Of a stretch of DNA of 64,000 bases, positions 10,518-25,400 are shown one piece after another. Where the stretch lies: NCBI GenBank assembly GCA_040954595.2, contig CM082590.2:8680001-8744000 (forward strand), in the 5' to 3' direction. The notes under the pieces were generated by a model that did not search any database, was not told the DNA's origin, and saw only the letters and a list, made by a program, of their open reading frames with translations. The stretch is from Balanoglossus misakiensis (lineage: Eukaryota > Hemichordata). Position 1 is the first letter of the stretch; each line of letters opens with the position of its first letter. Both the position numbers and the translations under genes were made by a program.

Positions 10518-13433
10518 CTGGAGAAGAGAAAATAATTATAGAGTAATTTTAAACGTATTAATCTAAAAAAAACATGACTCACACATGAGTATGTAAAGAA
10601 AATATGTGTTTCTTTAATAACCAAAACAGTTCAATTTTTATAAGCGTCAATGATCATAGATACAGTGCAAAATTAATCAAATCCTCCTCAGCCTGAGGAG
10701 CCCTTTCTGAATACACTAAGACTGGCGTTGCCAGGCTAATATAGTATCAACATCAGATGCCATTTCAAATTACTTAAGCTCCATATCAAATTGTACAATT
10801 GGAGTGACAGGGCACTATCAAACTTACAGTGGCATTTAAATTGGTGTTATTATGCAGTGATAAGTATAAAACGAAGTTGCTGCAAAAGACAACTCTCACC
10901 TCTAGGTGATGTTACGGTCACAGATCTCTTGCTGCTTCCAGAGCTGGATTTCGTTTTCTTCGTGTTTGGGGGCGCTGTTCCGAGCGTGTCGTCCGATGAC
11001 GGCACCTTGATTGGTGGAAGTGGTTGAGCCTGGTTGAATCCCTCTGCGCTCTTCGCTCGTAACCGACTCCCCGCGCCGCTGCTGTTCGGGTTGACGTACG
11101 GAGTGGATGGAGGGGCTGCGGTCTGCATGTCCATCACCAAACCTACAAATAGACAATATTTATTTATTTATTTATTTATTTGTTGCAGTCCTTTTAAATC
11201 AGGGCTCACTAAATCAAAACTTTAGGAGCTGCAAGAGATTTATAAAAATGAATACCAGAAAAAAATTTCAATTGCAGAAATCTAATAGGTTAGGGATACT
11301 GCTGGTGAAACATATGGTGAAACTTAGGGAGCTTCTATCGCAATAATCCAATTTGATTGGTAGACAGTCAGTACATGGATGTAAATTTGCATGGAGCCAC
11401 TTAGTTTTCAGAATTAAAGTCAATAGGATGCACTAACCTGGGGTAGAATGAGGTCGCTTTGGTGCATTGGGTGAAGGATTGGCTGATGGCCGTGCGACAG
11501 TCATGTACGACCTCAAGTTGGTGTTCGAAGCCATCACTAATCGGTCATCTGTGCTGACTGGTTTTATCTGAGCACTGAAATTTAAAAATGACAAAGTTGT
11601 AGGTTAATATCAGCAAAATATTCTTCTTCAAAAATGGAAATAAAAAATAAATCAATGTCACAGACCACTCACAATCACATACAGTAAAACCTGTCTAAAC
11701 TGAACACCAAAGGGACTGAAGAAATTGTGGGTTTGCAGAGGTGTCCAGATTATAGAGGTTCTTTTAACATGTAATTCTCTGCAACAGGGACTGTGTTAAG
11801 TATAGACAAGTTTCCAGATTAGACAGGGTCTGTTTAACGTTTAGACAGGTTTTATTGTAACAGCATTCCTGTTCTCACATTTAACCAATCAGATACGCTC
11901 TTTCTCTCACCTTATGGTGTTCTGTCCAATCAGCATTCGGTTGACATCCAGCTCAAGAAGCCTGGGTGTTGTAATCATGTTAGAGATATGTTTACTGGAC
12001 TCGGAGCCAGGTTTGACCTGTGATGCGTTCATGGTCCACATCGGCTGATCCGAGGGGCCGACCGGAACAGATAATCCCTGCATCGGAGCTTCCTCGTATT
12101 CTTCCGGAATCTCCGAGGCGTCAAATGTTCCCTGTCAAATATTTAGAAAATAGTAAATCAAATTTTGTGGACTCAAGGCCATGATTTTAATATTGGAAGA
12201 CTATGATCAAGGCATTGCAGCCAAATCCTGCAGATAAAAGTATACTCTATCACCTTTGTGTATACAAATAATTTAATTACAGTAAAACCTGTCTAAACTT
12301 GACACCAAAAGGACTGAAGAAATTTTCAGTTTGTAGACGTGTCGGGTTTATAGAAGTTCTTTTTAACATGTGGTTCCATGTCAAAGGCACAGGAAAATGT
12401 GTTTTGTACAGATAGGTTTCAAGAGTTCGGTTTAGACAGGTTTTTACTGTACCACGCAGAACAGAATAGACACAATAATAGAATTTCAATTGGTTTATTT
12501 CTCAGGAAAATAAGTCAGATCAAAGACTGGCTTACCTGTGTTGGAGGTCTGGTTAATCTTGACACATGCATGGATGCAGGGGTTGGTGCTGGAACCGGGT
12601 TTATTGGAGTTCCATCACGCAGCGGTGTGTAACTTCTACTGGCCATTTTCGGCGGTCGATAATTGTTGCTGATTTTACCCATGTACTTTGCGACGTATCC
12701 TCTGTGGGAGACAAGAGAATGTATTGTCAGTTTTTACTTCTTTATCAGCTGTTGCCACTTAAGGTGAACATTTTCTTCTAATGTTTTAAGACACCAAGAG
12801 ACAGTCTGTCTGCCTTGTATATGTGTCTGTCTGCATATACTTGCTTGTTTGTCTATCTGCCTTCTGTGGTTTATCTATGTCTGTCTGTCTGTCTATCTAT
12901 CTGTCTGTCTCTGTCTGTCTGCCTTGCATGTGTGTGTGTCTGTCTGCCTGTGTTTGTCAGTCTGTCTGTCTCTATGTCACAGTGCAGTCCTCCTGTAGGG
13001 ACAACAAACCTTCCATCCATCTATCATCAATCAATCTTTCTCTATTCATCAATCTATAAAGACCCTGTTTCCCTAACCGTCATTCTACGATTATACTGTT
13101 TTTAAAACCTGAAATTATTCTCTTTCTGACCCTGTTTTCCAACTTACTTTCCCTTCCATGAGTAAATGGGTTTGATCAGGAATATTCCTGATTCTTCTTC
13201 AATCATGGTCAGTGTGTCCATCAGGATATGTGCTAGTCTCATTCTTTCCTCTCCCATTTCATCCATCTTTTCATTCCATCGCTGTGCTCTCTGAAGAAAC
13301 AAAAGGAAAAAATATCTTTACACCGTGCAGAGAGAATTAAAAAAGTCATTAGAAAGTTTACCAGTTATCTGTCGATGTTTTGTCCGTGTTTGTCTATCTT
13401 TCAGTCTCTCTCTCTGTCTCACTCTCTCTCTGT

Positions 13434-13486
<53 letters not shown>

Positions 13487-16400
13487 TCTCTCTCTCTCTG
13501 CCTCTCTCTCTCTCTCTCTCTCTTTCTCATTAAGTCTGTTTGTTTGTTTGTTTGTTTGTTTGTATACCAAGTTGGTGGTTAGATTTTCTGAAGACTCACC
13601 GCATTCTGAAGTGCCTCCATTTTGTCCAACAAATGGAAAACATCATCATCAAGGCTTTGACTCTGCCTTACGTGTTCTGAAGAAAAAAAAAACAAATACA
13701 CAAAATTGTCAGCAAAGAAACAAACAAAAACACACATAGGTCAGGCCCCCCAAAATCACAAAGAATTGGCCATATTTCATCCTTCATGCATTCTGAAGAT
13801 GAGTTCTTTTAAACCTTTCTCCCCTTTTCCCGGTATAGAGGTCCAACTTTACTATAGAAAACAATGGATTTGGACCAAACCATGGTGATGAAAGGGCTAA
13901 CTCCAGCCAAAGTGTCAACTAACCTTCAATATTTTTCATCTGTACATGATGAGTGTATTTTTTCACAAGATGGACCAGTCGCTGACTCGGCAGTTCAACG
14001 TAACTTTCCATGGCGTCGACCGCTTTCTTGTACGAATCCTGTGATATCTTGTTCGCCTGGACGCCCTTCTTCAACGCTCGTTGATTCCTCTCCGAGTCCA
14101 AGTTCGAGAACATGATCGGCGGGTCTTGTTCGCGACTTGCGAGGGTGGAACCGTATCTCGCTGTGCTGCCTGCTGCGGCGAGCTCTCGCTGCAGTTCGGT
14201 GATCATGTCCTGCATTTCCATCATCACGACCGCGTTGTGACTGCAAAGAAACAAGGGATCTCATTGGTCAGGGCTGGCATCACATGGCTGTCATATGACC
14301 TCAAGTCATGATCTAATTTGATGATATGATAAAACGTAACAGGTACATCACATAGATGATAGAGTACCCAATTAAAGAGTACCTGACACGTGATTGGTTT
14401 CTTTGGTCACATGATTACATTAACCAATCTTAGTCATCTATATGGATCATATGACAAAGCTAACCAATCAGATAAGTGCAGAATTATCCTGAATATACTT
14501 ACTTCAGTTGTTCTTCATAAACTTTCTTCTCTTTCTGTTGTTCAGCTTTCCTATAATCACAAATCAAACATTAGAAATTAATAACAAAATCTTTCGATAT
14601 TCCAGTATATATCATAACTCAATAAAAGTACAAAACAGCTCCACTTTTCGCAGTTAACCCACAGTGCTGTATTACAAAAGATCACAAATCTTGATATATT
14701 TAATAAATGGTAAATAAAAGTTTTTCACCTATACATTTCAATATTTCAGTTATTATGCCAATAAGTTTAGGAAACACTGGTTGCTAGGTAGCATATCATC
14801 ATGTCTCGCATCTCCGTAGCAACTAGAAACTTACAATTTTTCAACTGCGTCTTGTAGCTCCTTAATAATGATGTCAGTCTCAAATGTAACGTTACTTGCT
14901 TCGCGTTGAATTTCTTCGGCCAGTGGCGGTGGTGGTAGTTGCGATTGTTGAGTTGTGATCGTTTGCTCAGTCAATCCTCGGGACATGGACGAAACTCTGG
15001 GATCCATCTCGTTCTCGATCAACATTGAAAGTATCTCAGCGATTTCTTTCAGAGCTGTCACGGAATGAAAACACAATACGACAATCAGAAACTGGTCACA
15101 ATATTTTTTTCGCAAATTATCAGGACATCAGTTTTATTTCTCACACTGTGCACAAAAGATAAAAAATCCAAGAATTATCCGAGATAATTTAATTTACCCT
15201 TTTCAGTGTTTTCTTTCATTTCTGATACCTGTACATGAACCATCCTTTCATCGTCAAACTCCACAATCGGAATATCTTCTAACCGAGTTGCATGTGACAT
15301 CAGTTCTAAAAACAAAACAAAACAAAACAAGTTAATATTGTTTTAATATTTTCATTACATGTACCATGGAAAGTTCAGATCAAGCCAATCACAGATTTTC
15401 ACTTGGCTTGCCATGTTTAAAAGGTGCTATCACATGTTCATTAGAAAAGACACACCCTTTTACCATATCATCAGTAAAAATGTGAGTATTACTTAAAAAG
15501 TTATCTTGATGAGGAATTATTTATCAGAAAGTCTTCTACCACGTACTGTGTGTGTGATCACTTGCCATCATTACCATGGAAACAACTTGTTAACAACCTT
15601 ACCTTTTTCTTGTAAGATCTTTACAAGTTTCTCTTTGAAGTCTTGCACTATTTGGTAAGTTTTCAAGTACTCCTGTACAATCGGATGTTCAGCTATGGAG
15701 ACGGATTTCCTAAAACAGACCAACGGATAAACACAAACATTAGCACAATCAAAAAAGGTTAACCTTAGCATTTACAAACCGAGACAGTCAGATCAATAAC
15801 AACTGTTAGTGGTTAAAATCATCAACTTATTTTTTTCCATGTTTGAACAGTTTCCTGTTACTTTCTGCTTTATTTCATCCAGTATGTGACACTGCATTGG
15901 GGGGGAATACATTTCTGTTTGTGTGTGTCTGTATATATTTGTGTATTTGTGTGAATAATGTGTGTGTGTGCGCGCGTGCGTGTGTGCACACGTGAGTGAC
16001 AACATACCTGGACGAGGCACCACTTCTGATTGTCATAGGTGACGTAGCGTGATCAACAAGTTCAACTCCAACTGAGCATAGAAAAAAGATGCGAAAAAAG
16101 CATGAGATTCTGTTCATCAATATCAAGGCAGACACATCACATTCCTGTTGAGTAAAAGTCCGAATCATATCACAAAAATTCACATATAGCATTTGTTACT
16201 AGTGCCTTAAACTGGTAGTATACATGTACAACAAATTGACTGGTATAGAAACCTTAGGTTTCCCCAGGACGAATAGACAGTTAAGCAAATCACAAACAGA
16301 TCTATAACTGTCACGAAACAAACGAACACCTACTTACTAAACATTTAAGCACAGTTGTGTCAATATTAGATGTACATAAAGTAATCTGCAACAATGTGTG

Positions 16401-19400
16401 CTCTAGCTATACTTCACAGACTGAGGTTACTGTCTAAGCCCCCTCAACAACACACATCAACAATGTGCTACAGTGACAGTGAAATCTTATAATGTCTCAC
16501 GTAGATATGCAAATGTACCGAAACACGTGACAGTGCGAACAGTGCTGATTGGCCACGTTCATGCAACATTTATTTACATACCCATAATACCCTGGTCAAC
16601 CATTTCGAGACCGACATCGCTATTTTTATCGTATTCATTGCGATCTTTCTTAAACTTAGAGCGCCTTTTGTTTGAATTATCGTTAAAAATTTCGTCAGTA
16701 TCGCTTGTCGATGACTCATCGTCACTGAATTCGTACGACAGACTCGAAATACTACGCGGGCGACGGACAACACGTCGGGTTGGACCACTGGTTCGGTGGA
16801 CAGAAGGGTGTGGTCTGAATGAAGGTGTTATGGAGTTGGTTATGGCTGAAAGACATTGGTCAATAAGCAGGTGTAAGAAGATATTAGCATCTCATTAGCA
16901 TTTATCAAAATCATACAAGTTTACATCAGCGAAGAATGAATATTTAGTATTTATTCACTAGAGGCATTTGGAGAAAATAATACGATTATGAATACATAGA
17001 GAAGCAAGACAAAATGAGAAATGTCATACGAGTTTGCATATATTAGAATAAGTTTTTACCATTACCATATAAGGAAAATTTGCATATAAGGTAGTATTGT
17101 TATGAATTCTTGATTGGGTATTTAATGTTAATAGATGGTAGGCAGAGAGAAATTTTTAATGAAAAGTTAAATTCGGTTTTGATTTATAGAGGTGGGGTTA
17201 AGAGTATGTCATGGGCTGGTGAGTAAGTAGCGATGTTGATTTTGTCGGGAGTGTAGTTCTTATAGCGCGAGCAGCTTCGCTATTTCTGGCTGAGAAACGT
17301 GGAGTTATTTGAGTTCATTCATGCACCGCTAATGGGAATTTCTTATGGAGCGCTGAGAAACGACTGGTTGCGTTACAAGATTTAACCCTTTCAGGCCGGA
17401 TAAACGATATATCTGTTTCACCTTTGACCCGAAGGGGAATTCCTACTAAATATGATGTCATCGTTACAATTGTCCCTATAGGGGGGAGTACTGATATTGC
17501 CAATATCTAGCATGGAATATTTACTTTCATTGACAGAAACATGGCGACCTTCTCGGAGTACGAGAGGTCTCCAAAGAAGCGTAAAAATGTCGTGAATTTT
17601 TAAGGATCGAACTTACCATCGCCTCCTGCCTCGTCATCTTCCGGGAAAGGAACATCGTCCGTCGTCGCGGTCTCCGCGTGCGACTTAGCGCTGAGGAGGG
17701 ACCCGTGCATGGAGGTGGCGCGCGATTGTCGTTCCGCTCTCCGTTCTTCCATCTGCGCTTTCAGTTTGTTCACCAGGTCTTTCTGATTGGCTGGAGACTG
17801 GGGCCGACTGTCCTCACTGGGCATCTCCGAGGGTGCACCTGTGGCTCTGTCTGTTGCCTGGGCAATTAAATATTCATATGAATAAATTAGCATATTGAAT
17901 ATAAAATTTGCATTTACAATTTATATTTTGCATATTATTATTGGAGCATAATTATGCATGTGAAAAATAAAAAAATCACAGAAAAACATGGAAAGAGTTT
18001 CTGCTTATCTGCCCCAGATAACATTCTCTACTTGCTAAGATTTACGGAGATATACGTACAGCATACAAGCAAGCAAATAAATAGAGAAGAAACTGTAAAT
18101 GAAGATTGTGAAGACTTAAATACAAGATACAGGAAGCAAGTTAACTACCACTTAAGCCATCTAATATTACCTGAAATAAAATGCTATTTGTCATTATATA
18201 TGAAATGCTGCCGAAGTTAACATTGTACCATTTTGCCAAAAAGTAAAGTGTTGCTACAAGCATTTACCTTGTGAAATGCACATGATACTGCATATGCAAA
18301 TAAGTATGAACTTTGAAATCATTTTGGATTCTCACTTGCTGCATATTTACATGCTATTTTCTATTATCAAGCTTTGCCTCTGACCAAGAGCAGTTTAATG
18401 CAAGAAACTGAAATTTGTATACACATGAAGATACCTCAGAGATGAATGATATTGATACCGGTTGCGGGAGGATAGTCTGGTATAGGTTACCATGGAGATA
18501 GGAACATGCATTACCATGATGATGTAAACATGCATTGGTATGGAGATGGTTGCCATGTGAGACAAGATGACATGAAATGAAATATGGAAAAACACATACA
18601 TAAGTTACATGAAACATGAGGGATTGACATGACATAAGTTGACAATGATGTGCAGAACATTACAGATCATGTGTACATGAAGTGCACCAAAACATGAAGA
18701 CTGTCATGTGAAACATTATACTAGTAATGACTAAAACTTAACACAGTAACAGTAAGAGAAATTGAAGTGTAAAAAATGTAGTGAATCACACATATTGTGA
18801 AGAGTGTGTTGTGTATGAAAGTGAACATTGATTTGATGTATCATGCATGATAATTCAGGTTGAACATGACATGTGAAACATGAATACATTTGATGAACAT
18901 GAACACAACATGAAGACAACATACTATGAAGATAAGGAAAAAATCAATGAACATTAAAGACATCATTGAGATATGTGTAGAGAGACAGTATTATAAGCAA
19001 CATGAACACAAGTATGGTGAACATGAACAGAACATGATGGTAACATACTGATGTAACTGTGATGAACATGAACACAACATGAATACAACATACTGTGAAG
19101 ATAAGGAAAACAATCAATGAACATTAAAGACATCATTGAGATATGTGTAAAGAGAGAGTTACTTAACATGAACACAAGAATGATGAACATGAACAGAACA
19201 TGACGGTAACATACTGATGTGACTGTGATCCTTGGTTTCTGCAGGATTACAGAATGCAATGGAATGAACATGGAAAAATGGGAACGTGAAAACTGTGCAG
19301 TTTAATACTGGTTTGTGAAATAATGGGTTAGTCCGTGTACATACAACATGGAAGATGGAATGTGTTTGACGGGATGGATGAAATGTGATGTCTGGAAGAA

Positions 19401-22400
19401 AATGATGAAGTTAGATGGAGCTAGGATAATGTGACATCTGAAAAAAAGTTTGAATACGACTGATGAAGATCTGTAGGTGTGAATTGGAATAATTATTGAC
19501 TTTATTTAGAAAATGATAAGAAACAGTCCCAGTATTAATGAAACATCTGATAATTAGTGAAGCATGCAGTTTACATATACGAGTGACAATCTTAAAATCT
19601 TATTTTAATTTTGAGATATACCATAAGTCAAGGTTCCTTACATAGCACAAGGGGGTTTTCTATGAATCTTACTATGGATGTTAACACTAGTATTAAGGAT
19701 GTAGTTTTGTTAGTTTGTCGTACGAGTCTTACCACAGAGTGCGCTGTTCGGTTAGACAAAGGTTGCTCCAAGGTGGAGGTATTTGGAAGCAAAGGTGAAA
19801 GGTCACGATACTATAGGAAGGAAAAAGTACGGAAGAAGGTAAGAGAAGACCGCTGTGCTCGTTGGAATGATGCTGCTCACACCTTTCCAGAAAAAAGTTT
19901 TGTCTGCAAATTTTCTTGTGTAAGAAATGTTAATGAAAGCAGTGTTGCACTGGTTAATATAACAGTGCCCTAACAAGTAGATTGATGAGCCAGTTAAAGA
20001 CATATACAGACAAAAGGATACTGCAAGATATATATTGTGGGGGCATCATTTTTTATTTTAAAAACTGGTCTCATCTCTGATTGGTTAGCCACAGTGAGTC
20101 TGGATCACCATTGGATGCCTCAATATGAATGACCAATCATATTCTGATCAGTTTTTCAGACTGAGGCTTGGATTTCACTAGACTACCAATCTATTTGTTG
20201 CAACATAAATTTTTGCTAACATGCAAAACTTAACATGTGAAAAAAGGAAAGAAAAATATATTGTGGTGTGTTGTGAGGAAAAAATAACGCAGACATAAAA
20301 TGTGAATTCATGCAGTACAAGCTGTAAATTACGATACAATGTAAACTGCCCGTGCCATGCATTGATAGTGACCAGCACCTAAATATTGTGTAAAAAGAAA
20401 AATTCTTAAATAGCAAATGAAATCTAGGATTTACAACAGTGGTGTTTTTTTGTTTATTCTGTGATTTCTGTTTGCCATTGCTGTCAATATTTGAACCATT
20501 ACGACGGCAAAATTAAATTTTCCAAATGACTTCCACATTTCAACAATTCTAAATGTGAACATTCTAAAATGAAACCGAAAAAAGCACAATATAAAATTTT
20601 CAGCCAAACAGAAAGCAGACGACAACTGAACTAATATTTAGCAAACGGAAACTGTACACACAAAAAACAACACTGTTTTATAAATAAAATTTCTTGCCAC
20701 AGGTTGATCCCAAATGAAGAGTTACGATAAAAACATGCAAATTAGGAGCAGCCATATTTCTTGAAGTTATCCAATCCAATTTGCATGCTGGAACAGTACA
20801 TCACCAAATTAAATTTGCATGCATTTATGAATGAATGAATGTTCTATTGCCATTGCAAAATCTCATGTTAAATATGTTATGTCCAAGAAAAAATTTGTTA
20901 ATAATCGACCATCTTCACAGCATTCCAAAACAGTTAGACGTCTGGTGGTTAGGGGGGGTTACGCACTGCATGCTGGGTAATCTTACCATGTCGGTTCGCG
21001 ACGTTTGTTGGGAATGGTCAACGACCGGGAGGGGTGTAGTTTGGGTTTCGTCTTCCACCTGCTCGGCAGGCTGTGAGCAAACGGTGTCAAAGTTGCAAGT
21101 TAGAATGGAACATTAAAGGGACAAAGTCTCTCTCTCGCTGCCCTTTTTCCATTAATTATGTTTGATGCAAGACGCCGTTTATGTTATTCTGTATGTGGAT
21201 ATATAGTGAATCACCGTTTGACCACACACAACTTCCATCCCACTTGTAGACACGATAGTGAAAAACTCGCCAAAATGAATAATCGGTGTTTACCATTTAT
21301 TCATTTTGGCAAGATTTTTACTCTCATATCCTACAAGTGGGATGGAAGTTGTGTGTGGTCGAACGTTGATTCACTATATATCTACATGTAGAATAACATG
21401 ATCGGTGTCTTGTATCAAACATAATTAATGGAAAAAGGGTAGCGAGAGAGAGACTTTGTCCCTTTAACACTGTCTGAAATACTGACCTGGAGACACATCT
21501 ACAAACAGCTAGGGAGCTTTTATGCAAATTTTAATATCAATGCTAGGGAGTTTGTATGCAAATTTCTATATCAACCAATCAGGCTTCAAAAAAATATTAA
21601 TGGACCATTTAGCTTTCAAAACATTTTACAGAGCTCCCTTAAGGTTGTAGAAATGAACTCTACAGGAAAATATTTCAAACATCCTATTCCTACATTTAGT
21701 TTTCTAAACTTAGAGAACTTAAGAGATGAAAGATCATATATGTCACAAGTTCGATACATGAAAGTACATGATCACAGCTAGGTTGCACTTCTCAAAAGAA
21801 ACATCGCAGGTTCATAATTATTGTTGGAAATGAATAATGTAAATGGTATTAAAGTATGTCTGGTACATTTATAAATGGAAACATAATACCGGTATAAAAA
21901 ATAGTTTAAATATATACCTGAAAAAAGAAAGCACAAACTAATGATAATCACATGACTGTCTTTGATGGTCACATGACTCACCTTGGACTCTGGAGTTTTT
22001 GCACCCTTTGTATTTAAATTCAACATTTCTCTTTGCTCGGGGGTCAATTTCTTGAGTTCTTTTTTACTTTCCTGTAACTCGGCAACTGTCGTCTCTACCT
22101 GCTCTTTTTCCTTAGCCTAGGGGGTCAGCAAGAGGGAGATAAAAGGACAGATGGATGATGTCAAAAGTCAGGATCGGGAGTTCATGCATGATGTCTTGGA
22201 AAGGGCATGTATATAGAGATGATGACTGGATATATTGGAAAGTAAAAGCTATAGGATTTCAGACAGACATACATGTACATTATGGGCACATGCATTCTGG
22301 GGGGGGGGGGTACATGCTTGAGGAGGGGAGAGATGGCCTTTTTTTAATTCCTATCTACTGTCACAGTACAGGACATTTTTCTCCTGATGACAATTCTAAC

Positions 22401-25400
22401 ACTAATGGTATACATTGTACTAGTCCCACCAACACATAACAGCTTTACGACAGTTAACTTTGGGATTATACAAGAATTTCATTGCTTTTAATAAACAGGT
22501 CACAGTTATTTCATGCCTAGATTCTACGATAATTCATACATTTTTACAATATTTCGCATTCATGGAGAATACGAACTCACCAATTTGTCGTGTTCTGCGA
22601 TAAAAGCTTCGAGCTGTATCATTGCTTCATCAGCTTCTTTCTCAGCCTCTGACTGCAACTTCTGCGATTGGTCGACTTGTTCTGACAAGACCTGTCTCTC
22701 CGACTCCCATTTTCTCTGGTGTTCCTTGTACTGAGTTTTGATTTTGTTGTATCGTTTGGTGCTGTCTTCTTTCTGGGTTCGCATTTCAGCCTGTAGGCTT
22801 GTCACTAATAGTAGGCTCTGCGAGGAAAAGAAAAGTGAGATTTTGTGAAGGCTTTGTGAGAGTGTACATGTAGCTACAATGAAATATTAAAGTGAAGGGG
22901 TCGTCGCGCCGCGTTTGTTTATAAACATTACAATTCATCCACAACAAATTAGATCATTCTTAGAATGAACGAAGCAGCCAACCGTAGCATAGACTGGGCA
23001 TGACAGCAACTGAAGATCCTAGTAGGTCGGGGCGACTGCAGTGAGGTTTGTGCTGGTATGGGAGGACATGTTCTCATCAAGGGAGACACCCACGCGGCGC
23101 GACGACCCCTTCCCTTTAAGTTTTGCGTGTGTTTCTGTTCTGAGCTACAAAGGAGATTCTGTGAGAGTGTACCGGTACATATAGCTAGAAACAAAATGTT
23201 GACTGAGGGTTTTGCGGAAACAAGTCAGATTTTGTGAAATTGAACCAGCTCACTTTTAACCAGACTAAACCATCTACACCAAAAGAGGGATGTCACCTAT
23301 GTCTAATTCTTACCTCAGTTCTGAACTGTTTGAAACCACCCCTGATTTTCTCGGGAGGTAGATTCGCCCATCTCTCCTCATCTTCCAGTGGTATCTTCTC
23401 GTCAAAGGGAACTTCCTGAACGGGTTCCAGGTTGGATTTCGCACGGGACGACGACGGCGCCTTCATGGAATCACTGCTGCTTTGCTTGTCTGACACTAGA
23501 GTGGACAGATTGGAGAGGGGTTTACTACAAACTTTGTGTGGTGGCCAATTTTATAAACACGTGAAAATGTACGTATGTGTGTGAGTTTGTGTGTGTGTGT
23601 GTGTGTGCATGTGTGTGTGTATGTGTGTGTGTATGTTTGTGTGTATGTATGTATATATGTTTGTACGTCTCTAGTGTGGGTTTTCAAATGTACGTATAAC
23701 CTTGTTAATGATCCAAGATTTCTTGAATAAAAACCGTACTTACATTTAGATGTTGTGCTCTGTCGGCTTAGTTGATCCTTTAATCAAAAAAAGAAAAAAA
23801 AATTGTGGGTTGATTATTGCTGCCTATCGAAAAGAGTTTCTTTCTGAAGGAAAGGTATATTTTCAAGCCTGTTATTATGCTTATTTCTGTATCTGTCTCC
23901 TCTCATCATAGACAATATCATACCAATCTTTGTGTAGGCTAGAAATCTGTATTTATGAATATAATGATGGGAGTTTACAAACTGAGACATTGACGATATT
24001 TCTCCTTGTACACAGGTGATAAACCTAGGGTAAGTTTAGGTTGTCAAAAATCAATTTTGTTTGGATTCAACTTTACGTTTTCAAGGAAAACACACACAAA
24101 AAACAGACATGCATAACGTTACATAAATCACAAAATAATGTGAAAGGGATATTCCATCGGTCAGAAATAAAATTATGACATGGTTTGGGTAGTTTCAGAA
24201 ACATGCATGTCACAATTAAAGATTCAAAAACCATTACTTTCAGAATAATCTTTTGCCTTTCCTTTTATGGTTTGAGGGAGAGAAAAACAAAAGTTAGCAT
24301 CATTAGTATTGCTACACCACTGAGGGCACAATTCATTCTTGGGAACAGGGTATGGTGATCCTGTTAATTGTGTATTCTCTTTTTAAAATAATGCTAACAT
24401 CAACTTGGTAATATTTGCTGTATGAAGGATAAAGAGCTTGTGTCAAACAACACACTGTGGAATGATTTTCTCAGAGCACTTTTCAATACCAATCAGGGGG
24501 GTCTTTCGTGCTATATTGACATGCTCCAGCCAATTAAATTGGGGATGCAGACAAGCCAAATATTCTACATGCTGATGGGGAGTGAACAGTTGTGAACTAA
24601 TCTTTAAATCTGGCAACCCCCATTCTTATTTTGGTATGTGCCAAGCCGACCACAATAAATACGTATAGGATCACTTCATAGCAGCATTCAGGGGGTGTTG
24701 GGACCAAAAATAGTACCACTCATTATAAAGGACCTCAGTCACTTTGCTCACATCTCTAAAATATCATTTTATATGGTCTACTGAAGTTGCCAAGTCAAAT
24801 TCTACAATACGCCGACTTCCAAATAACAACAGACCACCAACTCTGTTTGATGTCTTGTTAAATGCAACAGATGGTAGGTTTTCAATTAATTTCAGTTGAC
24901 AACCAGTAAAATTATGCCAACTCGTGACTGAGCTTCTCCAAGGATTTCAATAAATTTATAAAACAAACAAAAAGCTTGTGGCAGTGCTTTTACATGCTGG
25001 TGAAATTCACTTCAAGAAATAAAGGCAAAAAGTTTTTGATTTGATCGCCTAAATACCAACCCAGTTTTTGCGTAACCAGATAGATCTTTCTATGATGTTA
25101 GCTCGTAACTGTGGCAACAACATTAAGAGGTTAGTAAAATCTTCACATTTTTTTAAACATAAAATTTGTAACTATTTATTTATAAATTTTGCTAGAGGTT
25201 TGATTTCAAGACATTTCTCTTCATTTTTAGTTTAAAATAAAAGCTAAAACTGATAAAAAATATATAATTTTATGAAATTTGTGTGACACGTTTTGGATGA
25301 AAGAGTCATCTCGGCAAGTATGATCGTGTGGTTCGCAAATTGCCACTTACCGACTTCTTTCTGCTTAGTGATCCTGGAGTGTCTTTGTTTACCTGTAAAT

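Noticed and set aside
10235-10546. 103-residue plus-strand ORF
   Set aside because: Lies on the opposite strand of the terminal exon of the coiled-coil gene; its openness is a shadow of that exon's codon pattern.
16038-16192. Extension of the minus-strand frame upstream of exon 23
   Set aside because: The acceptor ttctatgctcag at 16071 fits the phase with exon 22; sequence above it is intronic.
17383-17500. Possible extra family A MITE (starts TTAACCCTTTCAGG)
   Set aside because: Shares only the first 13 bases with family A; the core and the right end do not match.
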